Assembly (NCBI GenBank): GCA_028293745.1
Contig: JAQGOF010000120.1
Span: 1 to 49,565 of the forward strand
From: Gammaproteobacteria bacterium
GTDB taxonomy: Bacteria > Pseudomonadota > Gammaproteobacteria > Steroidobacterales > Steroidobacteraceae
DNA length: 49,565 bases
Reading direction: 5' to 3'
The stretch's first letter is position 1. Every line of letters begins with the position of its first letter. The notes under the pieces were generated by a model. It did not search any database, was not told the DNA's origin, and saw nothing but the letters and a program-made list of their open reading frames with translations. Below are positions 24,336 through 31,805 of the stretch, piece after piece. A program made the translations under genes and the position numbers.

Positions 24336-26486
24336 TCAATCGGATGAGGCGAAGGAAATGAGCGCGTCGACCGCGATGATGCGGCGGCCGGCGCAGATGA
24401 GCGGGTTGACGTCCAGCTCGCTGATACGTTGCGTTTGATCCGCAGCGAGCTCGGACAGGCGACAGATGATCTGAGCGAGCTGCTCCACGTCCACCGGCTC
24501 TGCTCCCCGGAACCCGTCCAGGAGCGCGGCACCCTTGAGGCGGCGCAGCATCGCCAGGGCCTCCGAGTGCGTTACGGGTGCGAGCTCGACCGAGGTGTCC
24601 TTCAGTAACTCAACCAGCGTGCCGCCGAAACCGACGACGATAAGGGGGCCAAACAGAGGATCGACCCTTGCACCCACCATGATTTCGAGGCCGCTCGGAA
24701 TCATCGGTTGTACCAGTACGCCGTTGATCCGAGGATTATTGGGTGCGCGGCGTGCGTTCGCGATAACGGCCTCGAACGCCGTTTGCACATCTTCGGCGCT
24801 GCGCAGGTTCAGGCGAATGACTCCGGCTTCGGTCTTGTGCGGCAGGTCCGGCGACTCCACCTTCAGCGCAACGGGAAAACCCACCTTCGCTGCGGCATCG
24901 CGCGCCTCGGCGGCCGTGTTTACCAACACTTCGCTCACAACCGGAATTCCGTAGGCAGCGAGAACGGCCTTCGCCTCTCGCTCTGTCAGCGGTGAGTGCC
25001 GTGCCCCGTCCAACAAGGTGGCCGCGCGAGCTGTCGCACTTGTATCACTCACACGTACTGGGGCACGCTCGCCCCGAGAGCGTTTTTCGCCCCGCCGATG
25101 CCAGGCCTCCAGCGTGGAAAAGCACCGCTCCATGGTGCGGAACAGGGCCACGTTCGGATCGATCTGCGCCTCCAGCGAGCCCGGACCCTGCAGCCAACCG
25201 GAAATCAGAACATTGCAGGTTATCTTGCCGTGACGCTGCGACAGCTCGCTCAGCGCGGCTATTCGCGGAATATGGAAGTCAAACGCGACGGGCTGCGGCA
25301 TCACCAGCGCGCCATATGACTCATCCGCAAGCAACGCCTCGCCACAAGCCCACAATGACTTTGGGTTGTTGACAACCTGCGCGGTCACGTCACATGGGTT
25401 GCGGGCGGAGCCAAAGTCCGGAATATGCTCCTCGAGGACGCGCCGCGCCGTCTCACTCGGCTGTGGGAGGGGGATACCATGCGCTTCAGCACGGTCAGCG
25501 GCCATGATGGCTGCCCCACCGGAAGTGGCGAGCACCGCCACGCCCTTCGCTTTCGGTGGCGGCGCCTTCGAGAAGAACGAGGCCGCCTCCATCAGCGCCT
25601 CGAAGTCTTCGACCAACACCATGCCGGTTCGCTCGAAAGCCGCCCGATACGCAGCGTTCGATCCAGCAAGCGAACCCGTGTGCGACACGGCGGCTTCAAC
25701 GCCCATCTGCCCAGTCGCGATCTTGTTGACGAGCAGTGGCTTGTTGGCACGCCATGCGATTTCCGCCGCCTCCATCAGGCGCTCCGGATGGGCAAGGCCC
25801 TCGAATGCGCAGGCGATGGCGTGACAGTTTGGGTCCTCGGCGAGATACGCGACGAGATCCGCAACGTCCACGTCAACCTGGTTGCCAGCGGAGAAAACGT
25901 GACTGACAGACGCGCCGCACTCTATTGCCTGCGCGAGAGACTGGGACAGCGCGCCGGACTGGCTTGCGATGCCGACGGCCGGGGATCGCATGGGCCGTGG
26001 CGCGGGATAGTCAGCGAACGTGATGCGCGCGCCACTTCGATAGTTGGCGATGCCAAGACAGTTAGGTCCGATAATGCGCAGTCCTCGTGCGCCTGCAATC
26101 GCGGCCAACCGCTCTTGCTCGGCGACACGGTCCGCCCGGCGCGTCTCGGCATAGCCGGATGCATAGAGTATAACGCCGCCCGCGCCAACCTCTGCCGCCT
26201 CCAACACTACGGCCTCTGCCGCTTCGCGTGGCACCGCGACCGCGACGCAGTCCGGAATCTCGGGCAAGGCCGACAGCGAAGGGAAGCACGGCCGCTCGCC
26301 AAGGCGGTCATATTTCGCATTGACCAGGTGCACACGGCCGGAATATGCACCGAGATTTCCCAACAGGCGCTCGCCAAACGATCCCGGGCGCGAGGAAGCG
26401 CCGACGATCGCAATGCTCGACGGATTCAACACACGCTCGAGATCGGCGCGGCGGTAGACCCGGCGCTGAGCTGCGGAAGTGTGCAC
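24336..26486 (-). CDS. ADP-forming acyl-CoA synthetase (fused alpha-beta, ACD type)
   Basis: A 716-residue single-chain ADP-forming acyl-CoA ligase: CoA-binding Rossmann domain (SIAIVGASSRPGSFGERLLGNL, residues ~22-43), a succinyl-CoA-ligase-like middle domain with the phosphohistidine-type VSHTGSLAG near residue 265, and a C-terminal ATP-grasp domain (LTEREAKAVLAAYGIPVV through VGFPVALKVESPDLPHKTEAGVI). It interconverts acyl-CoA plus ADP and Pi with acid plus ATP. The start is inferred as GTG 26484-26486, one base after the upstream crotonase stop; a longer frame to 26531 overlaps that gene. Having both ADP- and AMP-forming ligases in one operon is notable. Confidence 0.9.
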   Translation of the reverse strand: MHTSAAQRRVYRRADLERVLNPSSIAIVGASSRPGSFGERLLGNLGAYSGRVHLVNAKYDRLGERPCFPSLSALPEIPDCVAVAVPREAAEAVVLEAAEVGAGGVILYASGYAETRRADRVAEQERLAAIAGARGLRIIGPNCLGIANYRSGARITFADYPAPRPMRSPAVGIASQSGALSQSLAQAIECGASVSHVFSAGNQVDVDVADLVAYLAEDPNCHAIACAFEGLAHPERLMEAAEIAWRANKPLLVNKIATGQMGVEAAVSHTGSLAGSNAAYRAAFERTGMVLVEDFEALMEAASFFSKAPPPKAKGVAVLATSGGAAIMAADRAEAHGIPLPQPSETARRVLEEHIPDFGSARNPCDVTAQVVNNPKSLWACGEALLADESYGALVMPQPVAFDFHIPRIAALSELSQRHGKITCNVLISGWLQGPGSLEAQIDPNVALFRTMERCFSTLEAWHRRGEKRSRGERAPVRVSDTSATARAATLLDGARHSPLTEREAKAVLAAYGIPVVSEVLVNTAAEARDAAAKVGFPVALKVESPDLPHKTEAGVIRLNLRSAEDVQTAFEAVIANARRAPNNPRINGVLVQPMIPSGLEIMVGARVDPLFGPLIVVGFGGTLVELLKDTSVELAPVTHSEALAMLRRLKGAALLDGFRGAEPVDVEQLAQIICRLSELAADQTQRISELDVNPLICAGRRIIAVDALISFASSD

Positions 26487-26487
26487 C

Positions 26488-27282
26488 CTACTCACCCGTG
26501 AAGCGCGGTGCCCGTTTCTCCCGGAACGCATTCACGGCTTCCTGGTGATCCTTGGAGAGATTGGAGAGGGCTTCGTACGCGAGTGAGGCGTCCAGTATCG
26601 AATGCACGACCTTCTTGAGTCCTATGTTGACGGACAGCTTCGTTCCCTGGATGGCGCGAGAGGCCCCGGAGGCGAGCCGTTGCGCCAGCTCATCGACAGT
26701 CCGATCGAGGTCTTCCGCTGGCACGGCGCGGTTGATGAGCCCGATCCTGGCCGCTTCTTCGCCAGTCAATGCATCACCGGTGAGCAGGAACTCCTTGGCC
26801 CGCGCATAACCGATGAGCTGTGGCCAGATGGCCGCCCCGCCGTCTCCCGCGACGTACCCGACCTTGACGTGCGGATCGGCAATCTTTGCATGGTTTGCGG
26901 CGATGATGAGGTCGCAGAACAACGCGATCGTGGCGCCCAGGCCGATGGCAGGACCATTGACCTTGGCGAGAATGGGCTTGGGACAGTCGAGAATGGAATA
27001 GATCAGGTGTTTGGCCGTGGCCATTCCCTTCACGAACAGGTCGGGCTCATCGATCACTTTCTGCATCTGCTCGATGTCGCCGCCTGCACTGAATGCGCGG
27101 CCCGCGCCGCTCAGAACCAGCACGTTGGTCTGCTCGTCGCCGGCAACATCATCAAACAGAGAAGCGAGGTCTTCCTCCAGCTCTGCGGTGATTGAATTCA
27201 GTGTCTCGGGCCTGTTGAGTGTCGCGTGCAGGACGCGGCCGTCGCGCCTGAATGCGATCGCCTTGTAGCTTGCAAAATCCAT
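26488..27282 (-). CDS. Crotonase family protein
   Basis: A 264-residue crotonase with oxyanion loop AFSAGGDIEQM. Active-site text GLGATIALFCDLIIAANHAKIADPHVKVGYVAGDGGAAIWPQLIGYARAKEFLLTGD matches the pattern of the gene at 23504-24313. Both hydratase glutamates are missing; aspartate in AGDGG may serve. The ATG overlaps the upstream acyl-CoA dehydrogenase TGA by one base (TGATG). It is the third gene of operon 29620-20079, where it would act just after desaturation. Hydratase, isomerase or hydrolase activity cannot be told apart from sequence. Confidence 0.89.
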   Translation of the reverse strand: MDFASYKAIAFRRDGRVLHATLNRPETLNSITAELEEDLASLFDDVAGDEQTNVLVLSGAGRAFSAGGDIEQMQKVIDEPDLFVKGMATAKHLIYSILDCPKPILAKVNGPAIGLGATIALFCDLIIAANHAKIADPHVKVGYVAGDGGAAIWPQLIGYARAKEFLLTGDALTGEEAARIGLINRAVPAEDLDRTVDELAQRLASGASRAIQGTKLSVNIGLKKVVHSILDASLAYEALSNLSKDHQEAVNAFREKRAPRFTGE

Positions 27283-28409
27283 CAGACCCCCTTGCCGCTG
27301 CCGGCCAGCCTCTCCAGATGGTAGTCGACGTCCCCAAAAGCCTTCTCGAGCGCAATCAGCCGCTTGAAGTAGTGACCCACCTGGTACTCCTCCGTCATGC
27401 CAACCCCGCCATGCAGCTGGATCCCCTGCTCGCCCACGATGCGGCCGGCGTTCGCTGCAACGACCTTTGCCGCCGAGACCGCGGCCCGGCGCTCGGCAGC
27501 CGGCGCCTCGATATGTGCAAGTCCCCGGTACAGTATCGAGCGGGTCTCCTGTATTTCGACGAACATCTCCGCCAGGCGATGTTGCAGAGCCTGGAATCGG
27601 ATCAGTGGCTGGCCAAACTGTTGCCGGCTCCGCAGGTGCTCAGTGGCGAGCTGCAGCACCACCTCCATCGCACCTAATCCTTCCGCCACGCGCGCGAGAA
27701 CCAGCCGGTCGATCGCCTCATCCAACACTTCGAGCGCTTCACGCCCGGTCGCCAATAGCGAGCTGCGGTTGACGCGCACCGCCGCCACTTCCACATCTGC
27801 GGCGCGTGTGCCATCGATCAGCGGGTAGCTGCGAACCGTCACGCCGAGGGTATTTGCGTCCAGCAAAAACAGGGCAATCTCGTTTGTATCAGCGATGCTC
27901 GCCGAGACAATCAATTTGTGCGCGGACGGCGCATCAAACGCCATCACCTTCACGCCATCTATCAGATAGCCGTCCTGCTCCGGCCGGGCGCATGTCTGCA
28001 CAGCGCGCATATCGTACCGGCTTGCAAGTTCGCCATGAGCCAGAGCCACGCGGCACGTGCCTTGTGCGATCTGTGAAAGCAATGAGGAACGCAGCTCCCT
28101 GTTCCGGCTCTGTGCAATGACGCGTGTGGCGAGAACGGCGGTCGTGGCATAGGGCTCGAGAACCAGCCGCCGGCCCATCGCCTCCATGATGAGTATCGTA
28201 TCGATGAACGACCCGCCCAGTCCACCGGCGTCCTCGGGCACGGCCAACGCGAGCCAACCCAACTCGGCAAAGGTCTGCCAGTTCTGCTCGCTGAATCCCG
28301 CTTCGCTGCTCAACAGGGCGCGCCGTTGTTCGAAGGAATAATGGGCGGCCAGGAATTTCTCCGCGCCATCGGACAACATCTGCTGCTCTTCAGAGAGGGA
28401 GAAGTCCAC
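27282..28409 (-). CDS. Acyl-CoA dehydrogenase, beta-type subunit of a heteromeric pair
   Basis: A 375-residue acyl-CoA dehydrogenase-fold protein beginning VDFSLSEEQQMLSDGAEKFL. It carries RQQFGQPLIRFQALQHRLAEM and QLHGGVGMTEEYQVGHYFKRL. The catalytic glutamate is absent (AIDRLVLARVAEGLG in helix G; KAFGDVDYH near the end), like the 8465-9571 protein. It is inferred to be the structural partner of the 28418-29620 gene, which ends nine bases upstream. The start is GTG 28407-28409, giving an N-terminus aligned with its paralogue; longer frames overlap the partner gene. Confidence 0.88.
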   Translation of the reverse strand: MDFSLSEEQQMLSDGAEKFLAAHYSFEQRRALLSSEAGFSEQNWQTFAELGWLALAVPEDAGGLGGSFIDTILIMEAMGRRLVLEPYATTAVLATRVIAQSRNRELRSSLLSQIAQGTCRVALAHGELASRYDMRAVQTCARPEQDGYLIDGVKVMAFDAPSAHKLIVSASIADTNEIALFLLDANTLGVTVRSYPLIDGTRAADVEVAAVRVNRSSLLATGREALEVLDEAIDRLVLARVAEGLGAMEVVLQLATEHLRSRQQFGQPLIRFQALQHRLAEMFVEIQETRSILYRGLAHIEAPAAERRAAVSAAKVVAANAGRIVGEQGIQLHGGVGMTEEYQVGHYFKRLIALEKAFGDVDYHLERLAGSGKGV

Positions 28410-28417
28410 GCGCGCCC

Positions 28418-29620
28418 CTATGAGCCGATCGCCAGCTTGGCGATGATGTTCTTCTGCACTTCGCGAGCGCCGCCGTAGATCGTCGCCGCGCGCTCGAACA
28501 GGAACAGGCTGGATGCCCCGATGGCCAGTTCCGGCCAACCCGGCATCCATGTTGGATCATCGATGGTGGCATCACGCCGCTCGAAGTGGCGCAACGCCAG
28601 AGGCCCGAGCGCATCGATCTGCAGCTCGGTCACCCGCTGCTGCATCTCGGAGCCGCGGATCTTCAATGCCGACACTACGGCGTTCAGGTCGTACTTGTTC
28701 TTCTCCTGCGCAAGAATGCGCAGCACCGACCACTCCAGGGCCAGCAGATCCGCTTCGACCCGGGCGACCTTGCGGCTGAAAGCCGGCGTGTCGATCAACC
28801 TGACACCCCCTGCAAACTGCTCGCTCGCCAGGGCCTTGGCCTTCTGCAGGTGGCGCTTGTTGAAATACAGGAAGGCGCTGGCCGTGCGCTCCTTGTCCAA
28901 CAGATATTTCGCGTAGGTCCAGCCCATGCCCGGCTCACCAACCAGCTGCGCCTGCGGCACCCTGACGTTATCGAAGAACACCTCGTTCAGCTCTTCGCGG
29001 CCGTCGATGGTGCGGATGGGCCGGATGCGGATACCCGGCGTGTCCATTCTGGCGACGATGAAGGACAGCCCGCGCTGTGGCTTTACGGTGGGATCGGTCC
29101 TGACCAGGAAGAATCCCCAGTCGGACTCGCGTGCGTCGCTGGTCCAGATCTTCTGGCCGTTGATGATGTAATGATCACCTTCCAGCTTCGCGGCCGTACG
29201 CAGGGTGGCCAGATCGGAGCCCGCGCCGGGCTCGGAAAATCCCTGGCACCAGCTCTCCTCGCCGTTGAGAATCTTGGGCAGGAATCGCGACTTCTGGTCA
29301 GCCGAGCCAAATGCGATGAGCACCGGCGCCAGCATGTGCGTTCCCTGCCAGAAGAAATCCGGCGCATCCGCCTTGTAGATTTCCTCCATGAAGATGTGCC
29401 GCCGGATCGCGCTCCAGTCCGTGCCACCGTATTCCGGGGGCCAATGTGGAGCTCCCCAGCCGCGTGCCGCGAGAATGCCCTGCCAGCGGCGGTAATTGTC
29501 GACCTTGGGATTGAACCAGCGCCGCGCATCACACGCGATCTCGGCGGGCAGATTTGCGCGTATGAACTCGCGTACCTCGGCGCGGAAGGCTTCGTCTTCG
29601 GGGCTGAACTCAAAATTCAT
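28418..29620 (-). CDS. Acyl-CoA dehydrogenase, alpha-type (catalytic) subunit
   Basis: A 400-residue acyl-CoA dehydrogenase similar to the one at 9568-10770: SWCQGFSEPGAGSDLATL, YIINGQKIWTSDARESDW, and C-terminal TIYGGAREVQKNIIAKLAIGS. Helix G has LLDKERTASA, giving the putative catalytic glutamate. The start is ATG 29620; a GTG at 29665 is possible but adds residues without homology. It is the first gene of the long leftward operon, with an ~90-base leader after the promoter at 29720-29746. With its downstream partner it probably forms an alpha2beta2 enzyme desaturating a bulky acyl-CoA. Confidence 0.91.
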   Translation of the reverse strand: MNFEFSPEDEAFRAEVREFIRANLPAEIACDARRWFNPKVDNYRRWQGILAARGWGAPHWPPEYGGTDWSAIRRHIFMEEIYKADAPDFFWQGTHMLAPVLIAFGSADQKSRFLPKILNGEESWCQGFSEPGAGSDLATLRTAAKLEGDHYIINGQKIWTSDARESDWGFFLVRTDPTVKPQRGLSFIVARMDTPGIRIRPIRTIDGREELNEVFFDNVRVPQAQLVGEPGMGWTYAKYLLDKERTASAFLYFNKRHLQKAKALASEQFAGGVRLIDTPAFSRKVARVEADLLALEWSVLRILAQEKNKYDLNAVVSALKIRGSEMQQRVTELQIDALGPLALRHFERRDATIDDPTWMPGWPELAIGASSLFLFERAATIYGGAREVQKNIIAKLAIGS

Positions 29621-29705
29621 CGATGTGTGTCCGCCTGTGCCCGCGACGTCCACAGCTTCGGCCACCCAGGGTGCGAGCGCAACGACCCTGCGCTATTCTG
29701 CTATG

Positions 29706-29718
29706 TGAACGACGTTCA
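29706..29718 (-). promoter_or_regulatory. Candidate operator of the 29620-20079 operon
   Basis: A perfect inverted repeat TGAAC-GAC-GTTCA, on the minus strand preceded by CT and placed directly after the TATAAT box. It is the best copy of a motif also seen at 19963-19975, and in weaker form at 14007-14020, 5761-5773 and 15039-15049. Confidence 0.65.
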
Positions 29719-29719
29719 G

Positions 29720-29746
29720 ATTATATCACGAGCCGCCGCCGGTCAA
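29720..29746 (-). promoter_or_regulatory. Putative sigma-70 promoter of the 29620-20079 operon
   Basis: On the minus strand TTGACC (29746-29741) and a perfect TATAAT (29725-29720) are separated by 15 bases, slightly short of the 17-base optimum. The operator follows without a gap. About 85-90 bases of untranslated leader precede the acyl-CoA dehydrogenase start. Confidence 0.55.
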
Positions 29747-29859
29747 TCGAGCTACCCTTGGGCTGGCTCGGATTGGGATTCGCGGGTGCCGAGGTCCTCA
29801 TGGCCGGCGGCAAACTGTCGCTGTCAGGTACGGGTGCGGTGTTGCATTCGCGCTGGAAC

Positions 29860-30279
29860 TTACGCCAACTCCACGCTGGAGAACCATAGGTCTTTCCAGC
29901 GCGAGACCTTCGCGTCGGCCGAAAGCTGCTTGGGCGAAACCGCCTGCTCCACGCCAAAACTCTCAGCCCTCTCGACGACTCTCACATTCACTGTGGCGTA
30001 GATTCGCCCTTCAGCGCGGTACAGGGCGCCAATCAGCACACCGCAATGCGTGCACAGAAGCATTTCGGCAAGCTCACTTCCCTGCCGATAGGTACCGCTG
30101 CGGCGCTGATCATTGATGCGGATCCGCAGTGTTCCTCGGGCGTCGGAAATGTAAGCCGCAGCATGCTTGCGGCAAAACTCGCAATCGCAGGCCCGGGGTT
30201 GGTAGCTTGCAGGCGCGTTGGCCAATTGCAGGTCCAGCTGGATATTGCCGCAATAGCATCCTCCGCTGACAGGGTGCAT
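29860..30279 (-). CDS. GFA/CENP-V family zinc protein
   Basis: A 139-residue protein with the beta-tent zinc fold of the glutathione-dependent formaldehyde-activating (GFA)/CENP-V family. The cysteine sets GGCYCGNIQL (residues ~6-15), CDCEFCRKH (~32-40) and CTHCGVLIG (~75-83) are all present, enough for two zinc sites. Few family members truly handle formaldehyde; most are uncharacterised. ATG 30279 with GAGGC nearby is chosen; the longer frame to 30327 adds an unconserved 16 residues. It is divergent from the methyltransferase at 30348, with 68 bases between them. Confidence 0.85.
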   Translation of the reverse strand: MHPVSGGCYCGNIQLDLQLANAPASYQPRACDCEFCRKHAAAYISDARGTLRIRINDQRRSGTYRQGSELAEMLLCTHCGVLIGALYRAEGRIYATVNVRVVERAESFGVEQAVSPKQLSADAKVSRWKDLWFSSVELA

Positions 30280-30347
30280 GAATTCGCCTCGTGTTCCGCC
30301 GCTGTGCCCGGCCTCGGGTGCAGCCATTATCGGCTAAAATCGGTGCG

Positions 30348-31226
30348 ATGGGCTCGCCGATCAAAGACGTCTCGGATACCGCTTTCTGGATCGCATATCA
30401 CCGCAAGCTCGAGAGCGAGCGCAGTGATGCCCTCTTCCACGACCCGTTTGCAGCCAAGCTGGCGGGAGAGCGCGGCAAGAAAATCTCCGAAGCAATGCCA
30501 ACCTCGCGGGTCGTCGCCTGGACCGTGGCGCTGCGGACTCGAATCATCGATGAGTTTCTGCAGTTCGCAATCGCCGCCGGTGTGGACACCATTCTCAGCC
30601 TCGGGGCAGGCCTCGACGCGCGTCCCTACAGGATGAAGCTACCCGCGTCACTTCGTTGGATCGAGGCGGACTACCCGCAGATCATCGAGTACAAGGAAAC
30701 CCAACTGCAGGCTGATGAACCGCACTGCCGCCTGGAACGGGTGAAGATCGATCTCGCCGACCGCGACGCGCGGCGACAGCTATTTGCCCGTATCAACGCG
30801 GAGTCACACGGAATTCTTGTGCTCACTGAAGGCGTGGTCCCTTACCTCGACAACAACGAGGTGGCCTCGCTTGCCGATGACCTCTTCGCGACCAGCCACG
30901 CCCGTTTCTGGATCCTGGACTATTTCTCCGCAGAGGCGCAGAAATATCGGCGCCGCAGGGGCTTTACTCGGGCGATGCAGAATGCCCCCTTCAAGTTCGA
31001 TCCGGGCGATTGGTTCGATTTCTTCAAACGTCATGGGTGGCAGACGAAGGACATCCGCTATTTCGCCGAGGAAGCCGAACGCCTGGGGCGTCCTTTTCCG
31101 GGGCCCCTGCCTTTGCGCCTGCTGATGGCTGCTTCGCGGCGCTTGTTGTCGCCGGAGCGGCAGAAGGCGATGGGCAGGTTTGCCGGCTATGCGTTGCTCG
31201 AACGGAGCGGGTCACTTTCCCGCTGA
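30348..31226 (+). CDS. Class I SAM-dependent methyltransferase (LCM / TIGR00027-like)
   Basis: A 292-residue methyltransferase of the leucine-carboxymethyltransferase-like group. It has the N-terminal SDTAFWIAYHRKLESERSDALFHDPFAAKLAG, the SAM loop ILSLGAGLDARPYRM at ~residues 84-98, the acidic strand end RWIEADYPQIIEYK, and VLTEGVVPYLDNNEV. In bacteria these often methylate carboxylates or hydroxyls of small molecules. ATG 30348 is chosen over the open-frame start 30291, which lies inside the divergent GFA-gene leader. No clear Shine-Dalgarno; TAAAAT occurs just upstream. Target unknown. Confidence 0.88.
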   Translation: MGSPIKDVSDTAFWIAYHRKLESERSDALFHDPFAAKLAGERGKKISEAMPTSRVVAWTVALRTRIIDEFLQFAIAAGVDTILSLGAGLDARPYRMKLPASLRWIEADYPQIIEYKETQLQADEPHCRLERVKIDLADRDARRQLFARINAESHGILVLTEGVVPYLDNNEVASLADDLFATSHARFWILDYFSAEAQKYRRRRGFTRAMQNAPFKFDPGDWFDFFKRHGWQTKDIRYFAEEAERLGRPFPGPLPLRLLMAASRRLLSPERQKAMGRFAGYALLERSGSLSR

Positions 31227-31244
31227 CATGTCATGTGCTGACAG

Positions 31245-31805
31245 TCATTTGGATGATGGCTGCGCAAGAGGCGCCAGCTTCCCGTCTTTCAGACTGCCGG
31301 TGACGAAGAAATCGCCCTTGCACATCCACTCACCGTTGATCCGTGTCCACAGAAAGAGGATTGCGAAGGTGAAAGGCGCTGTCTTGCCGTCGGTGGGATA
31401 CACGTGGAAATCCGCCCAATCCCACCCCGCATCGCCTTTGACGAAGGTGTATATCGAGTCGACCTTCACCCTGTTGGTCTTGACGACCTCCTGGTAGAGC
31501 GGAAGGATCTGCTCGCTGCCGATGAAGATACCCTCCCCTTGTCCGACTGATATCACGTCAGGCGTGTAAAACTGCCTGACAATGGTTTCGGCATCGTGGT
31601 TGGCGAAGGCCTGCTCCTTCAGAGCGTACTTCGCTCGTATGGCCTTCTGGAAGGCGGTCAGCTCTGCGCTGGCGGGCAGGTTGGCTGCCGCCACCCGGGC
31701 CGATCCCACATCGGCCGGCGCCGCAGTTGCCGCCCTCGCCACCGGGGCATCAGCGCCAACACCGGCCAGCGCAACGACCAGGCCGATCAGGTATACAAAT
31801 CTCAT
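31245..31805 (-). CDS. Exported SnoaL/NTF2-like protein
   Basis: A 186-residue protein with a Sec-type signal peptide (MRFVYLIGLVVALAGVGADAPVARA, cleavage about residue 25) and a SnoaL/ketosteroid-isomerase-like domain: FQKAIRAKYALKEQAFANHDAETIVRQFYTPDVISVGQGEGIFIGSEQI, and later FAILFLWTRINGEWMCKGDFFVTGSL. It is therefore periplasmic. Its ATG overlaps by four bases the stop of the Tat-exported FAD oxidoreductase upstream, so the two are made together and may act in one periplasmic step. It may be a dehydratase, isomerase or scavenger of the reactive product. No close functional model is recognised. Confidence 0.85.
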   Translation of the reverse strand: MRFVYLIGLVVALAGVGADAPVARAATAAPADVGSARVAAANLPASAELTAFQKAIRAKYALKEQAFANHDAETIVRQFYTPDVISVGQGEGIFIGSEQILPLYQEVVKTNRVKVDSIYTFVKGDAGWDWADFHVYPTDGKTAPFTFAILFLWTRINGEWMCKGDFFVTGSLKDGKLAPLAQPSSK

